A stretch of 63,487 nucleotides of DNA from an uncultured bacterium. GTDB taxonomy: Bacteria > Acidobacteriota > Thermoanaerobaculia > Multivoradales > JAHEKO01. Where the stretch lies: NCBI GenBank assembly GCA_905479655.1, contig CAJQNK010000066.1:1-63487 (forward strand). The letters run 5' to 3'. The position numbers were made by a program, and so were the translations under genes. This document shows, in pieces, positions 50,565-62,257 of this stretch. Below the pieces are notes generated by a model that was not told where the DNA came from, ran no database searches, and was given only the letters and a program-made list of their open reading frames with translations. Position 1 is the stretch's first letter. Every line of letters begins with the position of its first letter.

Positions 50565-52928
50565 ATGGCGACCACTGAACGGAACTCCGCACCGGGGACC
50601 TCCCCCGCTCCCCGCCGGCGCCTCTTTCCCGTCGTGCGCGCCAAGGTGACGGTCGGCCTCGCCGACGGCGAGGTCCAGCACGGTTATCTCGAGCGCTTCT
50701 GCCCGTCCGACCCCGATTTCGCCCTGTTCCCGACGCCGGGGCGTGGCGAGACCAGCGCGCCCGCCACGCCGATCCTCCTGGTCCTCGTCGCCTACGTGGC
50801 ATTTCATCGTCAGACCCACCGGGATGCCGAGCCCGGTGGGCCCACCAAGGCCTGCGAGATCCACTTGCCGGGCGGCCGCTCCGTCACCGTGGAGGTGCCC
50901 AGGGAGCAGCTCGAGGACCCGGTGGGCTTCTTCGGCTATCCGCCCTCGGAGGAGAGCCTCTACTCCGAGCTGTTCTTCCTCCGGGACCGGGTCCGAGCGG
51001 TCGAGGACAAGGTGACGGTGGGCGCGATGCTCGTGCAGGAGCGCCTGGTGGATTCGGCGTCACTGGAGCGGGGCCTGCGCCAGCTCGAGGAGAACCGGTC
51101 GAAGCCCATCGGGGAGATCCTCGTCGAGAAGGAGAAGGTCCCGCGTCATCTGGTCGACAGCGCGGTCGCCGAGCAGGCGCTCCAGAGCCGCCGCGGTCGG
51201 CCGGCGCGGATCGGTGAGATTCTCGTCGAGGCCGGATTGGCTACGGAGGCGCAGATCGAGGCGGCCCTCGAGGAGCAGAAGACGAAACGGGGCAAGCGTC
51301 TCGGCGAGGTGCTGGTCGAGATGGCGGTCGTCGAGGAGAGCGACGTGGCCCGCGTCCTGGCCCGCAAGTTCCACGTCCCCTTCCTCGACCTCGACCAGAT
51401 GGAGATCCAGCTGGAGGCGCTCGCCGAGGTGCCCACGGAGCTCGTCTCGCGCTTCCGGATCCTGCCGATCGCGACCGACGGCGAGCATCTCACCATCGCC
51501 CTCTCGGATCCCCTGGCCCTCGAGGCCATCGACATGTTTCGTTTCTCCAGCGCCAAGCAGGTCCGCGAGGTCATCGTGACGGCGACCCAGCTCGCTCGTT
51601 ACCTCGACCCGTTCCTGACCTCCGTCGCGGGGCAGCAGACGGGAGAGCTCGACGGCATCCTCGAGGATCTCCAGGAGGAGACCGCCTCCTCGTCCCGGGG
51701 CTTCGGCGTCGGCCTCGAGTACACGCCGGGCCAGTCGGAGTCGGGCGTGGCGCGGCTCGTCAACCGCATCATCCTCGATGCCTACCAGCGCGACGCCTCC
51801 GATATCCACATCGAGCCCAACGGGGCCCGCGGTGAGCTCCGGGTGCGTTTCCGGATCGACGGCGTCTGCGAGCCCTACACTCAGCTACCCGCCGAGTACC
51901 GCCAGCCGCTCGTGAGCCGAATCAAGATCATGGCGAACCTCGACATGACCGAGCGGCGCAAGCCCCAGGACGGGAAGATCGCGCTGCGGGTCGACAAGAA
52001 GCGGATCGAGCTGCGGGTCGCGACGTTGCCCACGGCCACGGGGGACGAGGACGCCGTCCTCCGGGTGCTGCCGGCCGCCGGCGCCATGAAGCTCGAGCAG
52101 CTGAACCTCTCGGCCCGCAACCTCTCGGAGATCCAGCGGGCGCTGCAGCGCTCCTACGGCATGGTGCTCGCGGTCGGCCCCACGGGCTCCGGCAAGACGA
52201 CCACGCTCCACGGCATGCTCGCCGGCCTCGACGCGGTCGAGAAGAAGATCTGGACCGCCGAGGACCCCGTGGAGATCACCCAGGCCCACCTGCGCCAGGT
52301 TCAGATGAACCCGCGGGTCGACCTGACTTTCGCCACGGCTCTCCGAGCCTTCATGCGGGCCGACCCCGACGTCATCATGGTGGGGGAGATGCGCGACCTC
52401 GAGACCGCCCAGATCGCCGTGCGGGCGTCGCTCACCGGGCACCTCGTGCTCTCCACCCTCCACACCAACACCGCCGCTGAGACGGTCACGCGCCTGGTCG
52501 ACATGGGCCTCGACCCCTTCCTTTTCTCCGACGCTCTCCTGCTCGTCGCCGGCCAGCGCCTCGGGCGCCGGCTCTGTACCGGTTGCCGCGAGCAGTACGA
52601 GCCCGAAGGTCTCGAGCTGGAGGAGCTGCGACGCGCCTTCGGCGAGGATCGCCTGCGAGCGGTTGCCGGCGACGGCCCTCTCGTCCTCTATCGGGGCCGG
52701 GGCTGCTCGCGCTGCCGCAAGGCCGGCTACAAGGGGCGGGTGGCGTTCCACGAGGTTCTCGTCAACGACGAGAAGATCCGCGAGGCGATCCAGCGTCGCG
52801 GATCCATCGCGGAGGTCCGCCAGATCGCCGAGTCCCAGGGGATGACCCCGCTCTCCCAGGACGGGTTGGCCAAGTGCGTTCTGGGTCTGACCGACGCCAA
52901 GCAGGTGCTGGCCGTCACGGCGATCTGA
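50565..52928 (+). CDS. pilB: Type IV pilus / type II secretion assembly ATPase (PilB/GspE)
   Basis: 787-aa cytosolic hexameric motor. An unusual N-terminal region (about 1-125) precedes MshEN-like N-domains (IGEILVEKEKVPRHLVD..., IGEILVEAGLATEAQIEAALEEQ; about 150-370), then the ATPase: DASDIHIEPNG, Walker A GPTGSGKTTTLHG (about 538), Asp box EDPVEI, Walker B VIMVGEMRDLETA, His box LSTLHTNTAAE, and the zinc Cys set CTGCREQY ... CSRCRKAGYKGR. It powers polymerisation of pilins such as the one encoded divergently. The tandem IGEIL repeats suggest duplicated c-di-GMP-type MshEN modules, though binding residues were not verified. No platform protein or other pil genes lie here. Confidence 0.92.
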   Translation: MATTERNSAPGTSPAPRRRLFPVVRAKVTVGLADGEVQHGYLERFCPSDPDFALFPTPGRGETSAPATPILLVLVAYVAFHRQTHRDAEPGGPTKACEIHLPGGRSVTVEVPREQLEDPVGFFGYPPSEESLYSELFFLRDRVRAVEDKVTVGAMLVQERLVDSASLERGLRQLEENRSKPIGEILVEKEKVPRHLVDSAVAEQALQSRRGRPARIGEILVEAGLATEAQIEAALEEQKTKRGKRLGEVLVEMAVVEESDVARVLARKFHVPFLDLDQMEIQLEALAEVPTELVSRFRILPIATDGEHLTIALSDPLALEAIDMFRFSSAKQVREVIVTATQLARYLDPFLTSVAGQQTGELDGILEDLQEETASSSRGFGVGLEYTPGQSESGVARLVNRIILDAYQRDASDIHIEPNGARGELRVRFRIDGVCEPYTQLPAEYRQPLVSRIKIMANLDMTERRKPQDGKIALRVDKKRIELRVATLPTATGDEDAVLRVLPAAGAMKLEQLNLSARNLSEIQRALQRSYGMVLAVGPTGSGKTTTLHGMLAGLDAVEKKIWTAEDPVEITQAHLRQVQMNPRVDLTFATALRAFMRADPDVIMVGEMRDLETAQIAVRASLTGHLVLSTLHTNTAAETVTRLVDMGLDPFLFSDALLLVAGQRLGRRLCTGCREQYEPEGLELEELRRAFGEDRLRAVAGDGPLVLYRGRGCSRCRKAGYKGRVAFHEVLVNDEKIREAIQRRGSIAEVRQIAESQGMTPLSQDGLAKCVLGLTDAKQVLAVTAI

Positions 52929-52954
52929 GCGGACGGTGAGCTCGCGCGGCGGGC

Positions 52955-53359
52955 TCAGACGACGCTGACCACCACCCTGCGCCGGTGCGGCCGGCGACGG
53001 TGCTCCCACAGGTAGATCCCCTGCCAGGTGCCGAGCGCGAGGTCGCCTTCGAGGATCGGGATCCCCAGCGAGGTGGCGGTGAGGGCCGCGCGAATGTGCG
53101 ACGGCATGTCGTCCGGGCCTTCCGAGGTGTGGGTGTAGAGAGAGTCGCCCTCCGGGACGAGGCGGGCGAGCCAGCGCTCCAGATCCCGCCGGGCGGACGG
53201 GTCGGCGTTCTCCTGGATGGTCAGGCTCGCCGAGGTGTGGCGGACGAAGACGGTGCAGAGGCTCCGGGGCCTGGCGGCCTGCCGGACGACCGCGCGGACC
53301 TCGGCCGTGATCTCGTGGAGCCCCGGGCCGGGGGTGGGGATGGTGAGCTCTCGGGTCAT
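52955..53359 (-). CDS. YjbQ family protein (UPF0047)
   Basis: 134 aa. Signature VFVRHTSASLTIQENADPSARRDLERWLARLVPEGDSLYTHTSEGPDDMPSHIRA and GTWQGIYLWEHR. Members were described as secondary thiamine-phosphate synthases from complementation tests, but the physiological role is unclear. Single gene, converging with pilB (26 bp) and diverging from the sialidase-like gene (83 bp). Complete length. Confidence 0.9.
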   Translation of the reverse strand: MTRELTIPTPGPGLHEITAEVRAVVRQAARPRSLCTVFVRHTSASLTIQENADPSARRDLERWLARLVPEGDSLYTHTSEGPDDMPSHIRAALTATSLGIPILEGDLALGTWQGIYLWEHRRRPHRRRVVVSVV

Positions 53360-53442
53360 GAGGGGATGATCGCACGCGGGGTTGCCGCGCGTCGCACGCC
53401 TCGCGGGTCGACTTTCGGGTCGAGATTCGGTAAGAATCCGTC

Positions 53443-55281
53443 ATGCGAGGTTCACACGCAGGATCCGTGGGTGCGGAGCCCCGTCCGTTTCGAGGCCGGC
53501 CCGTCGGCTCGCTCGGCGCGCTCCTCCTCCTGACCCTGGGCTGGTCGGTCCTGGGCCTCTCGTCTCTGGGCTGTTCGGCGCTGCCTGGCCCTGCCGTGGA
53601 CGGCTCGTCCATGGCCAGCTCGCCCACGGACGAGCCGACCACGGCGGATCGTCGCCAGCACCACCGGCCGCCGCCGCTGCCGGACAACTACCGGCGGGTG
53701 GAGGCGCCGGCTCCGGAAAGGCCCTGGGCGGCCGCGCGACTCGGGGACAACGTCGACGTCACGGTCGATCCGGACCCCCAGAACGAGACGTCGATCGCGG
53801 TCAACCCGGACGACCCCCTGAACCTCGTCGCGGGGGCCAACGACTACCGCTACGGCGACTCGGAGGCGGGCTTCGCCGTCTCCTTCGATGGCGGTGAGAC
53901 CTGGGCGGCCGACACCCTCGACGGCCAGGACGACAGCCTGGGGAAGTACGACGCCCAGGGCGACCCGGCGGTCGCCGCCTTCCGCGGCGGGGTCTTCTAC
54001 TACGCCTTCATCGACTTCAATCGGAACGACGGCCAGAACCGGCTCGCGGTGGCCCGCAGCGTGGACGGCGGGGCGACCTGGCCGCACGTCGGCGTCGTGG
54101 TCGACAACGAGGGCCCCGGGAGCCAACCGTTCGAGGACAAGGAGTACCTCGTGGTCGACTCGACCGGCGGCCCGTTCGACGGCAACGTCTACGTCACCTG
54201 GACCAACTTCCCGGTCGTCGGGGGCACCAGCATCCAGTTCTCCCGCTCCACGGACGGCGCCAACACCTTCTCCGCCGGCCGTCCGATCAGCGACTTCCCA
54301 TCGCCCCAGGGCTCCGTGCCCATCGTGGGGCCCGGCGGAGAGCTCTTCGTGACCTGGATCCGCGGCTCGCTGCTCGAGTTCGACCGCTCCTTCGATGGCG
54401 GCGACACCTGGGGATCCGATGTGCTGATCGCCGTCCAGGATCCCCTCCCCAGCCCGCTGCCCGGCGCCGCGTTCCGCCTCAACTCGTTCCCGACGATGGT
54501 GGTGGATCGCTCGGGCGGCCCACACCACGGGAACCTCTACGTGGCCTGGGCGGACGAGAGCGCCAGCGGCCAGGGCCCGGACATCGTCCTGTCGCGCTCG
54601 GTCGACCAGGGGGCCACCTGGAGCCTGCCGGTGCGGGTGAGCGACGATGCCAACGGCGCGTTCCAGTGGTTCCCGTGGCTCAGCGTCGGTCCGGACGGTG
54701 ACGTCCACATCGCGTTCTTCGACCGACGGGAAGAGCCCGGCTCGCCGCGCTACCACAAGTACTACGCGCGCTCCACGGATGGCGGGCTCTCCTTCGGCCC
54801 CAACGTGCGCGTGAGCGACGCTGTCTCCGACGCCTCGCAGGACGGCTTCGGCGGCGGCTTCATCGGCGACTACAACGGACTCGCCGCCAGCGGGCTGAGC
54901 GCCCATCCGTACTGGACCGACGTCCGGGCGGCCAACGCCAACGCCGAGGGCTACACGGCGGCGGTCGGACCGGGGCCGCTCCTGGGCGCCTACGGGGCGT
55001 GTCCGGGTCAGGGCGCGCTGCGGATCGGCGACGCGACGGCCGGTGGCCAGGTCGCGCTCCTCACCGGCGACGTGCCGGGCGTCACCGTCATCCCGGGCGG
55101 TCCGTGCCCGGGAGTCGCGCTCGATCTCGGGGCGCCCCGCCTACTGAGCATCGTGGACGCGGACGCCGCCGGCAACGTGGCCCTCGCCCGCAATCTGCCT
55201 CAGGCGGCCTGCGGGGCCGCGATCCAGGTCGTGGACCTCGAGAGCTGTCTCGTGAGCAACGTCGTGACGTTGCCGGAGTAG
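53443..55281 (+). CDS. Sialidase/BNR-repeat lipoprotein
   Basis: 612 aa. A signal with a lipobox-like LSSLGC (Cys about 45) after a long n-region, so probably a lipoprotein. Six Asp-box-like motifs follow (SFDGGETW, SVDGGATW, STDGANTF, SFDGGDTW, SVDQGATW, STDGGLSF), defining a six-bladed sialidase-type propeller. True sialidase arginine-triad residues were not verified, so exo-sialidase activity is only one option. A C-terminal domain (about 510-612) is Ala/Gly/Val-rich with two or more Cys. TAAGAA (53431-53436) is 6 nt before ATG 53443, consistent with leaderless transcription. No partner gene. Confidence 0.8.
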   Translation: MRGSHAGSVGAEPRPFRGRPVGSLGALLLLTLGWSVLGLSSLGCSALPGPAVDGSSMASSPTDEPTTADRRQHHRPPPLPDNYRRVEAPAPERPWAAARLGDNVDVTVDPDPQNETSIAVNPDDPLNLVAGANDYRYGDSEAGFAVSFDGGETWAADTLDGQDDSLGKYDAQGDPAVAAFRGGVFYYAFIDFNRNDGQNRLAVARSVDGGATWPHVGVVVDNEGPGSQPFEDKEYLVVDSTGGPFDGNVYVTWTNFPVVGGTSIQFSRSTDGANTFSAGRPISDFPSPQGSVPIVGPGGELFVTWIRGSLLEFDRSFDGGDTWGSDVLIAVQDPLPSPLPGAAFRLNSFPTMVVDRSGGPHHGNLYVAWADESASGQGPDIVLSRSVDQGATWSLPVRVSDDANGAFQWFPWLSVGPDGDVHIAFFDRREEPGSPRYHKYYARSTDGGLSFGPNVRVSDAVSDASQDGFGGGFIGDYNGLAASGLSAHPYWTDVRAANANAEGYTAAVGPGPLLGAYGACPGQGALRIGDATAGGQVALLTGDVPGVTVIPGGPCPGVALDLGAPRLLSIVDADAAGNVALARNLPQAACGAAIQVVDLESCLVSNVVTLPE

Positions 55282-55316
55282 CTCGCCGTCGGTCGCGGCT
55301 TCCGCGGCCCGGACAG

Positions 55317-55350
55317 AAAAACACCCCGCCGACGAGGTCGTCGGTGGGGC
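55317..55350 (-). terminator. Intrinsic terminator downstream of hsp20
   Basis: On the minus strand a 10-bp GC stem (CCCCACCGAC / GTCGGCGGGG; plus-strand arms 55324-55333 and 55340-55349) is followed by GTG and a TTTTT tract (55317-55321). It lies about 95 bp past the hsp20 stop, and just after the convergent sialidase-like gene, which it may also end without a T-tract. Confidence 0.75.
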
Positions 55351-55443
55351 GAGTCTCGGCGGGCTCGACCGGGGGTGGTGTGGCTACGTCTCGGAGTCTC
55401 TGCTCACCGCCCGGCCGGACCCGGTCCGATCACTGGACCGGGG

Positions 55444-55905
55444 TCAGCCGATCTCGATCTTGCGCGGCTTGGCGCGCTCGGCCTTCGGCACGACGATGCT
55501 GAGGAGGCCGTCCTGGAAGGTGGCCTTCACGTGCTCGCCGTCGACCTCGGTGGGCAGCACGAAGGCGCGGGAGAAGGCGCCGTAGGCGCGCTCGATGCGG
55601 TGGAAGTTCTTGCCTTCCTTCTTCTCCTCGAAGCTGCGCTCGCCCTTGAGGGTCAGCACGCCGTTCTCGACGGTGATGTCTACGTCGGTCTTGGTGAGAC
55701 CCGGGAGCTCGGCCAGGAGCTGGTACTCGGTCTCGGTCTCGGCGATGTCGACCGACGGCATCCAGGCCCGCTCGCCGAGATCCTCGCGCTCCCAGTCGAA
55801 GGTCATCGTGGGACGGACGAACTCGTCGAACAGGCGATCCATGTTGCGGAAGAAGGGCTCACGGTAGGCGAGGCGGTTGGGGCGACGGGTCAGGTGACGA
55901 GTCAT
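55444..55905 (-). CDS. Hsp20/alpha-crystallin small heat-shock protein
   Basis: 153-aa holdase chaperone. The N-terminal region (MDRLFDEFVRP) precedes the alpha-crystallin domain (about 45-140; SVDIAETETEYQLLAELPGL, GVLTLKGER, ATFQDGLLSIVVPK) and a C-terminal I-x-I-type anchor (KIEI). ATG 55905 has GGAG 8 nt upstream; an upstream in-frame ATG would add 28 residues without family support. It binds unfolding proteins for later rescue by ClpB with DnaK/DnaJ, and clpB and a dnaJ-like gene lie directly upstream on the same strand. The 248-bp gap to clpB gives it its own promoter space; an intrinsic terminator follows. Confidence 0.93.
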   Translation of the reverse strand: MTRHLTRRPNRLAYREPFFRNMDRLFDEFVRPTMTFDWEREDLGERAWMPSVDIAETETEYQLLAELPGLTKTDVDITVENGVLTLKGERSFEEKKEGKNFHRIERAYGAFSRAFVLPTEVDGEHVKATFQDGLLSIVVPKAERAKPRKIEIG

Positions 55906-56153
55906 GGGCAGTTCTCCTTGGTTCTGGTTGGCGCTCTCACCGGTCGAGCCGGTGCTTTTTCTGTCGATTTCGGGGCCGTCTTGCTGCATTCATTAGTCCA
56001 CAACACTTAGATCTCGGGCACTATTCCAGAACTTGAGCCGATTTCCGTCAGATCCTGGATTGGGCGCACGGCCGCCGACACGGGATCCGCTGCACGGTCG
56101 GGGTCACCGGGAAGCCGGCGCGACCCCGGCGTCCCGGGGCGAGGCCGGCCGGG

Positions 56154-58817
<2,664 letters not shown>

Positions 58818-58851
58818 CTCGTATGCCTTTCCGCTCGAACGGCTGGCCGGA

Positions 58852-59841
58852 TCAGGCCTGCCGGGGCTTGAATCGCGAGGTGCGGGCGAGCTCCTCGTAG
58901 AGCTTGCGGTCGTCTTCCGAGACCTCCTCGGGGACGACGATGCGGAGCTCCGCGATGAGGTCTCCAGGGGCCTTGCCGCGGCGGGGGAAGCCCCTGCCGC
59001 GGAGTCGGATGCGCCGCCCGGAGGAGGAGCCGGCCGGCACCCGGATCGTCACGTTGCCGTCGAGGGTCGGGACCTCGGCCTCGCCTCCGAGGGCGGCCTC
59101 CCACGGGGTGACCGGCACCTGGGCGTGGAGGTCGGCGCCCTCGAGGCGGAGCCGGTCGTCGGCCGCGATGTCGAGGGTGAGGTAGAGGTTGCCGGCCGCT
59201 CCGCCTCCCGCGGCCCGGCCGCCCTGGCCACCGAGGCGGATGCGCTGGCCGGGGCGCACGCCGGCGGGGATCTTGACTCGCAAGGTCCGGTGGGAGCCCG
59301 TGTCCGGGTCGGTCAGCGTGACCTGACGCTCGCCGCCATGCGCCGCCTCCTGGATCGAGAGGGCGAGCCGCGCCTCGTGGTCCCGGCCCGCCTGGTGTCC
59401 TCCGGCGGTCGTCCAACGCACGCCGCCACCGGGCCCTCCGAATCCCTGGCTCCCGAATCCGCCCCCGCCGCCGAAGAGACTCTCGAAGAAGGAGCTGAAC
59501 CCGGAGCCGTCGCCGAAGTCGAAGCGGGTCCCGCCCGTCTGCGCTCCCCCGGGCCGGCCGCCGGTGAACTGCGAAAAGAAGTCCTCGAAGCCGGGCGCCT
59601 CCCCACTGCTGCCCTGGGCCCTCTCCCAGGCGGAGCCGAACTGGTCGTAACGCGATCGCTTCTCCGGGTCGCTCAGGACCTGGTGCGCCTCGTTGATCTC
59701 CTTGAAGCGGTTCTCGGCCTCTTCGCCGTGGTTGACGTCGGGGTGGTACTTCCGCGCCAGCTTGCGATACGCCTTCTGGATCTCGTCGGGCTTGGCGTCT
59801 CGCGACACGCCGAGGGTCTTGTAGTAGTCCTTGTAGTCCAA
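58852..59841 (-). CDS. DnaJ-class co-chaperone, CbpA-like (no zinc finger)
   Basis: 329 aa. J-domain (about 1-70; [25 protein letters not shown] at about 33-35), a Gly/Phe-rich linker (about 75-150; [15 protein letters not shown]), and two C-terminal substrate-binding barrels ([39 protein letters not shown]). The CxxCxGxG zinc repeats of type-I DnaJ are missing, which makes it a type-II CbpA/DnaJ-like protein that stimulates DnaK. First gene of the dnaJ-clpB unit, preceded by 233 bp of promoter space (59842-60074) with the rarely A/T-rich motif CTAAATGTGAGGGCGAAACAC on the minus strand. Confidence 0.93.
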   Translation of the reverse strand: MDYKDYYKTLGVSRDAKPDEIQKAYRKLARKYHPDVNHGEEAENRFKEINEAHQVLSDPEKRSRYDQFGSAWERAQGSSGEAPGFEDFFSQFTGGRPGGAQTGGTRFDFGDGSGFSSFFESLFGGGGGFGSQGFGGPGGGVRWTTAGGHQAGRDHEARLALSIQEAAHGGERQVTLTDPDTGSHRTLRVKIPAGVRPGQRIRLGGQGGRAAGGGAAGNLYLTLDIAADDRLRLEGADLHAQVPVTPWEAALGGEAEVPTLDGNVTIRVPAGSSSGRRIRLRGRGFPRRGKAPGDLIAELRIVVPEEVSEDDRKLYEELARTSRFKPRQA

Positions 59842-60074
59842 TGGAGTCTCTGGAGGTCTCTTCGGTGAGCGGTGCGCTCAGGTGGGGCGGGTCCGTCGTG
59901 GCTCTCTCTCGCCCCGTCGATTCGCGGCACGACTCGTCGAGAGCGGGGCTCACTTGAATCTTAGTGTTTCGCCCTCACATTTAGTAGAACCGTCAGACCG
60001 GGTCCTTCATTCCACCCTTCGCCGTGTCCGAAGGGCCAGCCCTCGCCGCCGAGGCCCGACGCCACACCTCGCGC

Positions 60075-61181
60075 TCAGTCCCTGATCGCCTGGAAACGGC
60101 CCAGCGAGAACTCCGACGGCAGCGAGGGGGTGCGGCCCAGCAGCCGGTCTGCCACCTTCTCGGCGGTCCAGGGGGCGAGGAGGATGCCGTTGCGGTAGTG
60201 GCCGACGGCGAGGAGGATCCGACCGTCGAGCATCTCGTCGAGGATCGGGCGCCCGTCGGGGGTGCCGGGCCGGAGACCCGACCAGAGGTCGCCCACCCGC
60301 CGTCCGGAGAGCGATGGGAAGGCGTGGTCCACGAACCGGGCCAGCTCGGCGAGGCCCGCCGAAGTGGCGTGATCCGAATAGCCGACCTCCTCGACGGTGG
60401 CGCCGACCAACAGGGCGTCGGCCCCCCGGCGGACGGCATACAGCTCGCCGCAGCGCACGACCCCGTCCCAGCTCCACTGCACGCCGTCGATGCGCAGGAT
60501 CTGGCCGCGCACCGGCCGGATCGGCAGGAAGCCCACACCGCCGACACGAGCGCTCCAGGCGCCGGCGGTGAGCAGGATCCTGTCGGCTTCCCTCCGCCAG
60601 GAGTCTCCCACCACGCAGACCGCATCCCCGCGCAGCTCCAGATGGTCGACGGCGGAATAGCGGCGGATCTGTACGCCCTCGCGCTCCACGGCCGCGGTCA
60701 GGGCGCGGGCTACGGCCCGGTTGTCGACGCGGTGCTCGCCGGCAAGGAGGATCGCCCTCTTCATCTCGGGCGCGAGATCGGGCACCAGCCGGTAGGCCTC
60801 CGCGGCGTCGATCTCCTCGACGGGCTCGCCGAGGCGCCGGGCCGCGTGGGTCAGCTCCTCGACCACCTCCAACTCGTCCTCGGAGAACGCGACGACGAGC
60901 GTGCCGGAGGTGTCGAGCTCGATGGCCCGCCCCTTGCGGCCGGTGATCTCGTCGATCCAGGACGGCCACGCGTCACGAGCCTGCCTGCAGGCCTCGAAGA
61001 ACGGGCCGCCGTCCGCGGCCTCGGTGAGGGGGGCGAGCATCCCGGCGGCGGCCCACGTGGCGCCCCGCGCCGGCTCACCCTTCTCCAGGATCTCGACCGA
61101 GAGTCCTTCCCGGGTCAGCCTGAGCGCACAGGCCAGACCGATGATGCCGCCTCCGATGATGAGGATGTCGGGGTGATTCAT
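60075..61181 (-). CDS. thiO: ThiO-like glycine oxidase / FAD-dependent amino-acid oxidase
   Basis: 368 aa of the D-amino-acid oxidase (DAO) family. N-terminal dinucleotide fold ILIIGGGIIGLACALRLTREG (about 6-26), RGATWAAAGMLAPLTEA (ThiO-like), a VRGQILRIDG segment and the C-terminal GLRPGTPDGRPILDE ... VGHYRNGILLAP, which closely resembles glycine oxidase. ThiO makes the iminoacetate needed for the thiazole ring of thiamine. No thiS/thiG are adjacent, so the role is inferred from sequence alone. ATG 61181 precedes the Rossmann motif; an upstream extension would run through non-conserved sequence. Divergent from the ArsA pair. Confidence 0.85.
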   Translation of the reverse strand: MNHPDILIIGGGIIGLACALRLTREGLSVEILEKGEPARGATWAAAGMLAPLTEAADGGPFFEACRQARDAWPSWIDEITGRKGRAIELDTSGTLVVAFSEDELEVVEELTHAARRLGEPVEEIDAAEAYRLVPDLAPEMKRAILLAGEHRVDNRAVARALTAAVEREGVQIRRYSAVDHLELRGDAVCVVGDSWRREADRILLTAGAWSARVGGVGFLPIRPVRGQILRIDGVQWSWDGVVRCGELYAVRRGADALLVGATVEEVGYSDHATSAGLAELARFVDHAFPSLSGRRVGDLWSGLRPGTPDGRPILDEMLDGRILLAVGHYRNGILLAPWTAEKVADRLLGRTPSLPSEFSLGRFQAIRD

Positions 61182-61309
61182 GGCGAGAGCCCCCAAGGGC
61201 TCGAGGACCATTGTAGGCCGAGTGGGGGGATTCGGGTCGCGGGTTCTGGGCGGTGCCCGGTTTCGTCCCGGGCGATGGAGCGCAGCGGGGGAGTCGAGGG
61301 GCGATTCGC

Positions 61310-61315
61310 TATAGT
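61310..61315 (+). promoter_or_regulatory. Predicted -10 element of the ArsA-like operon
   Basis: TATAGT, 33 nt before ATG 61349, followed by the purine-rich GAGGAAG that can serve as ribosome-binding site. Confidence 0.45.
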
Positions 61316-61348
61316 CGCGTCGTCCCGTCCGGGGCGAGGAAGACTCGA

Positions 61349-62257
61349 ATGAGAGCGCTGGAGTCACTGACCTCCCGCCGACTCGTGCTGGTGACCGGCA
61401 AGGGCGGCGTGGGGAAGAGCGTCCTCTCGGCTGCCGTGGGCCTGAGCCTGCATCGCCGCGGGAGGCGGATTCTCGTGGTCGAGGTCGACCCTCGGGAGAG
61501 CGTCCACCAGATGCTCGGGCTGGAGCCCTCGGGTGGCGATCTCCTCACCGTCGAGGAAGGGCTCCACCTGCAGAATCTCCAGCCGCGCACGGTGCTGGAC
61601 CGGCTCGTCTCGGATCAGGTGCGCTTCGAGTGGCTGGCCGAGCGCGTGCGTCGAAGCCCCGTCTACCACCACTTCGTGGAGGGCGCCCCGGGTCTCAAGG
61701 AGCTGGCCGTCCTGGGCCACTGCCTGTTGCTGGTGAAGGGCGAAATGGAGGGCGCGCCGGAGATCGACACGGTCGTTCTCGACGCTCCGGCCACGGGCCA
61801 CGGCGTCTCGCTCCTGGCCGCTCCGAGCCTCGTCTCGGAGGTGATCCGGCACGGGCCGTTCGGTCGCATGAGCGGGGAGCTGGCGCAGTTCGTGAGCGAC
61901 CCGGAGGAGGCCGGTGTCGTCGTGGTCACCCTGGCCGAGGAGATGCCGGTGACCGAGGCTCTCGAGCTCCGGTCGATGCTGCTCGAGAAGGCCGGTCGCG
62001 CGCCGGAGCTCCTGGTGGTCAACGGGCTGTACCCGGCCGTGCCCAAGGGGGCGAGACCGGACAGCTCCGGCATCGACCGGCTGTGGCGGGACCGCCGGCG
62101 GGTCAACGAGCGGGAGCTGTCGCGCCTCACCGAGGCGTGGCCCGGCGAGCAGGTGGAGCTGCCCCAGCTGCCGCTGAGCCGGGGGCCGGAGCTCGTGCAG
62201 GCGCTCGCCGAGCGCCTCGAGCGTCTCTCGGGCGCCGCCGTGGGGGCCGAGGCGTGA
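61349..62257 (+). CDS. ArsA/GET3-family ATPase, first paralogue
   Basis: 302 aa. Deviant P-loop TGKGGVGKSVLSAAVG (about 15-30) with the signature lysine that reaches into the partner's active site, VEVDPRESVHQMLG (switch-I-like), and TVVLDAPATGHGVSLL (switch II, as in ArsA DTAPTGH). It lacks the arsenite-binding cysteines of true ArsA. Such bacterial paralogues are often paired, as here, and their clients are unknown. The TGA overlaps the GTG of the second paralogue, implying equimolar synthesis and probably a heterodimer. ATG 61349 follows GAGGAAG. Confidence 0.9.
   Translation: MRALESLTSRRLVLVTGKGGVGKSVLSAAVGLSLHRRGRRILVVEVDPRESVHQMLGLEPSGGDLLTVEEGLHLQNLQPRTVLDRLVSDQVRFEWLAERVRRSPVYHHFVEGAPGLKELAVLGHCLLLVKGEMEGAPEIDTVVLDAPATGHGVSLLAAPSLVSEVIRHGPFGRMSGELAQFVSDPEEAGVVVVTLAEEMPVTEALELRSMLLEKAGRAPELLVVNGLYPAVPKGARPDSSGIDRLWRDRRRVNERELSRLTEAWPGEQVELPQLPLSRGPELVQALAERLERLSGAAVGAEA

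Noticed and set aside
59950..59990. Sigma-32-like CTTGAA-N13-CCCTCACAT on the plus strand
   Set aside because: It points away from dnaJ toward the 3' end of a minus-strand gene, with no plus-strand gene to serve; treated as coincidence.
61253..61348. N-terminal extension of the first ArsA-like protein
   Set aside because: It would include the TATAGT -10 element and non-conserved sequence; ATG 61349 immediately precedes the conserved P-loop region.
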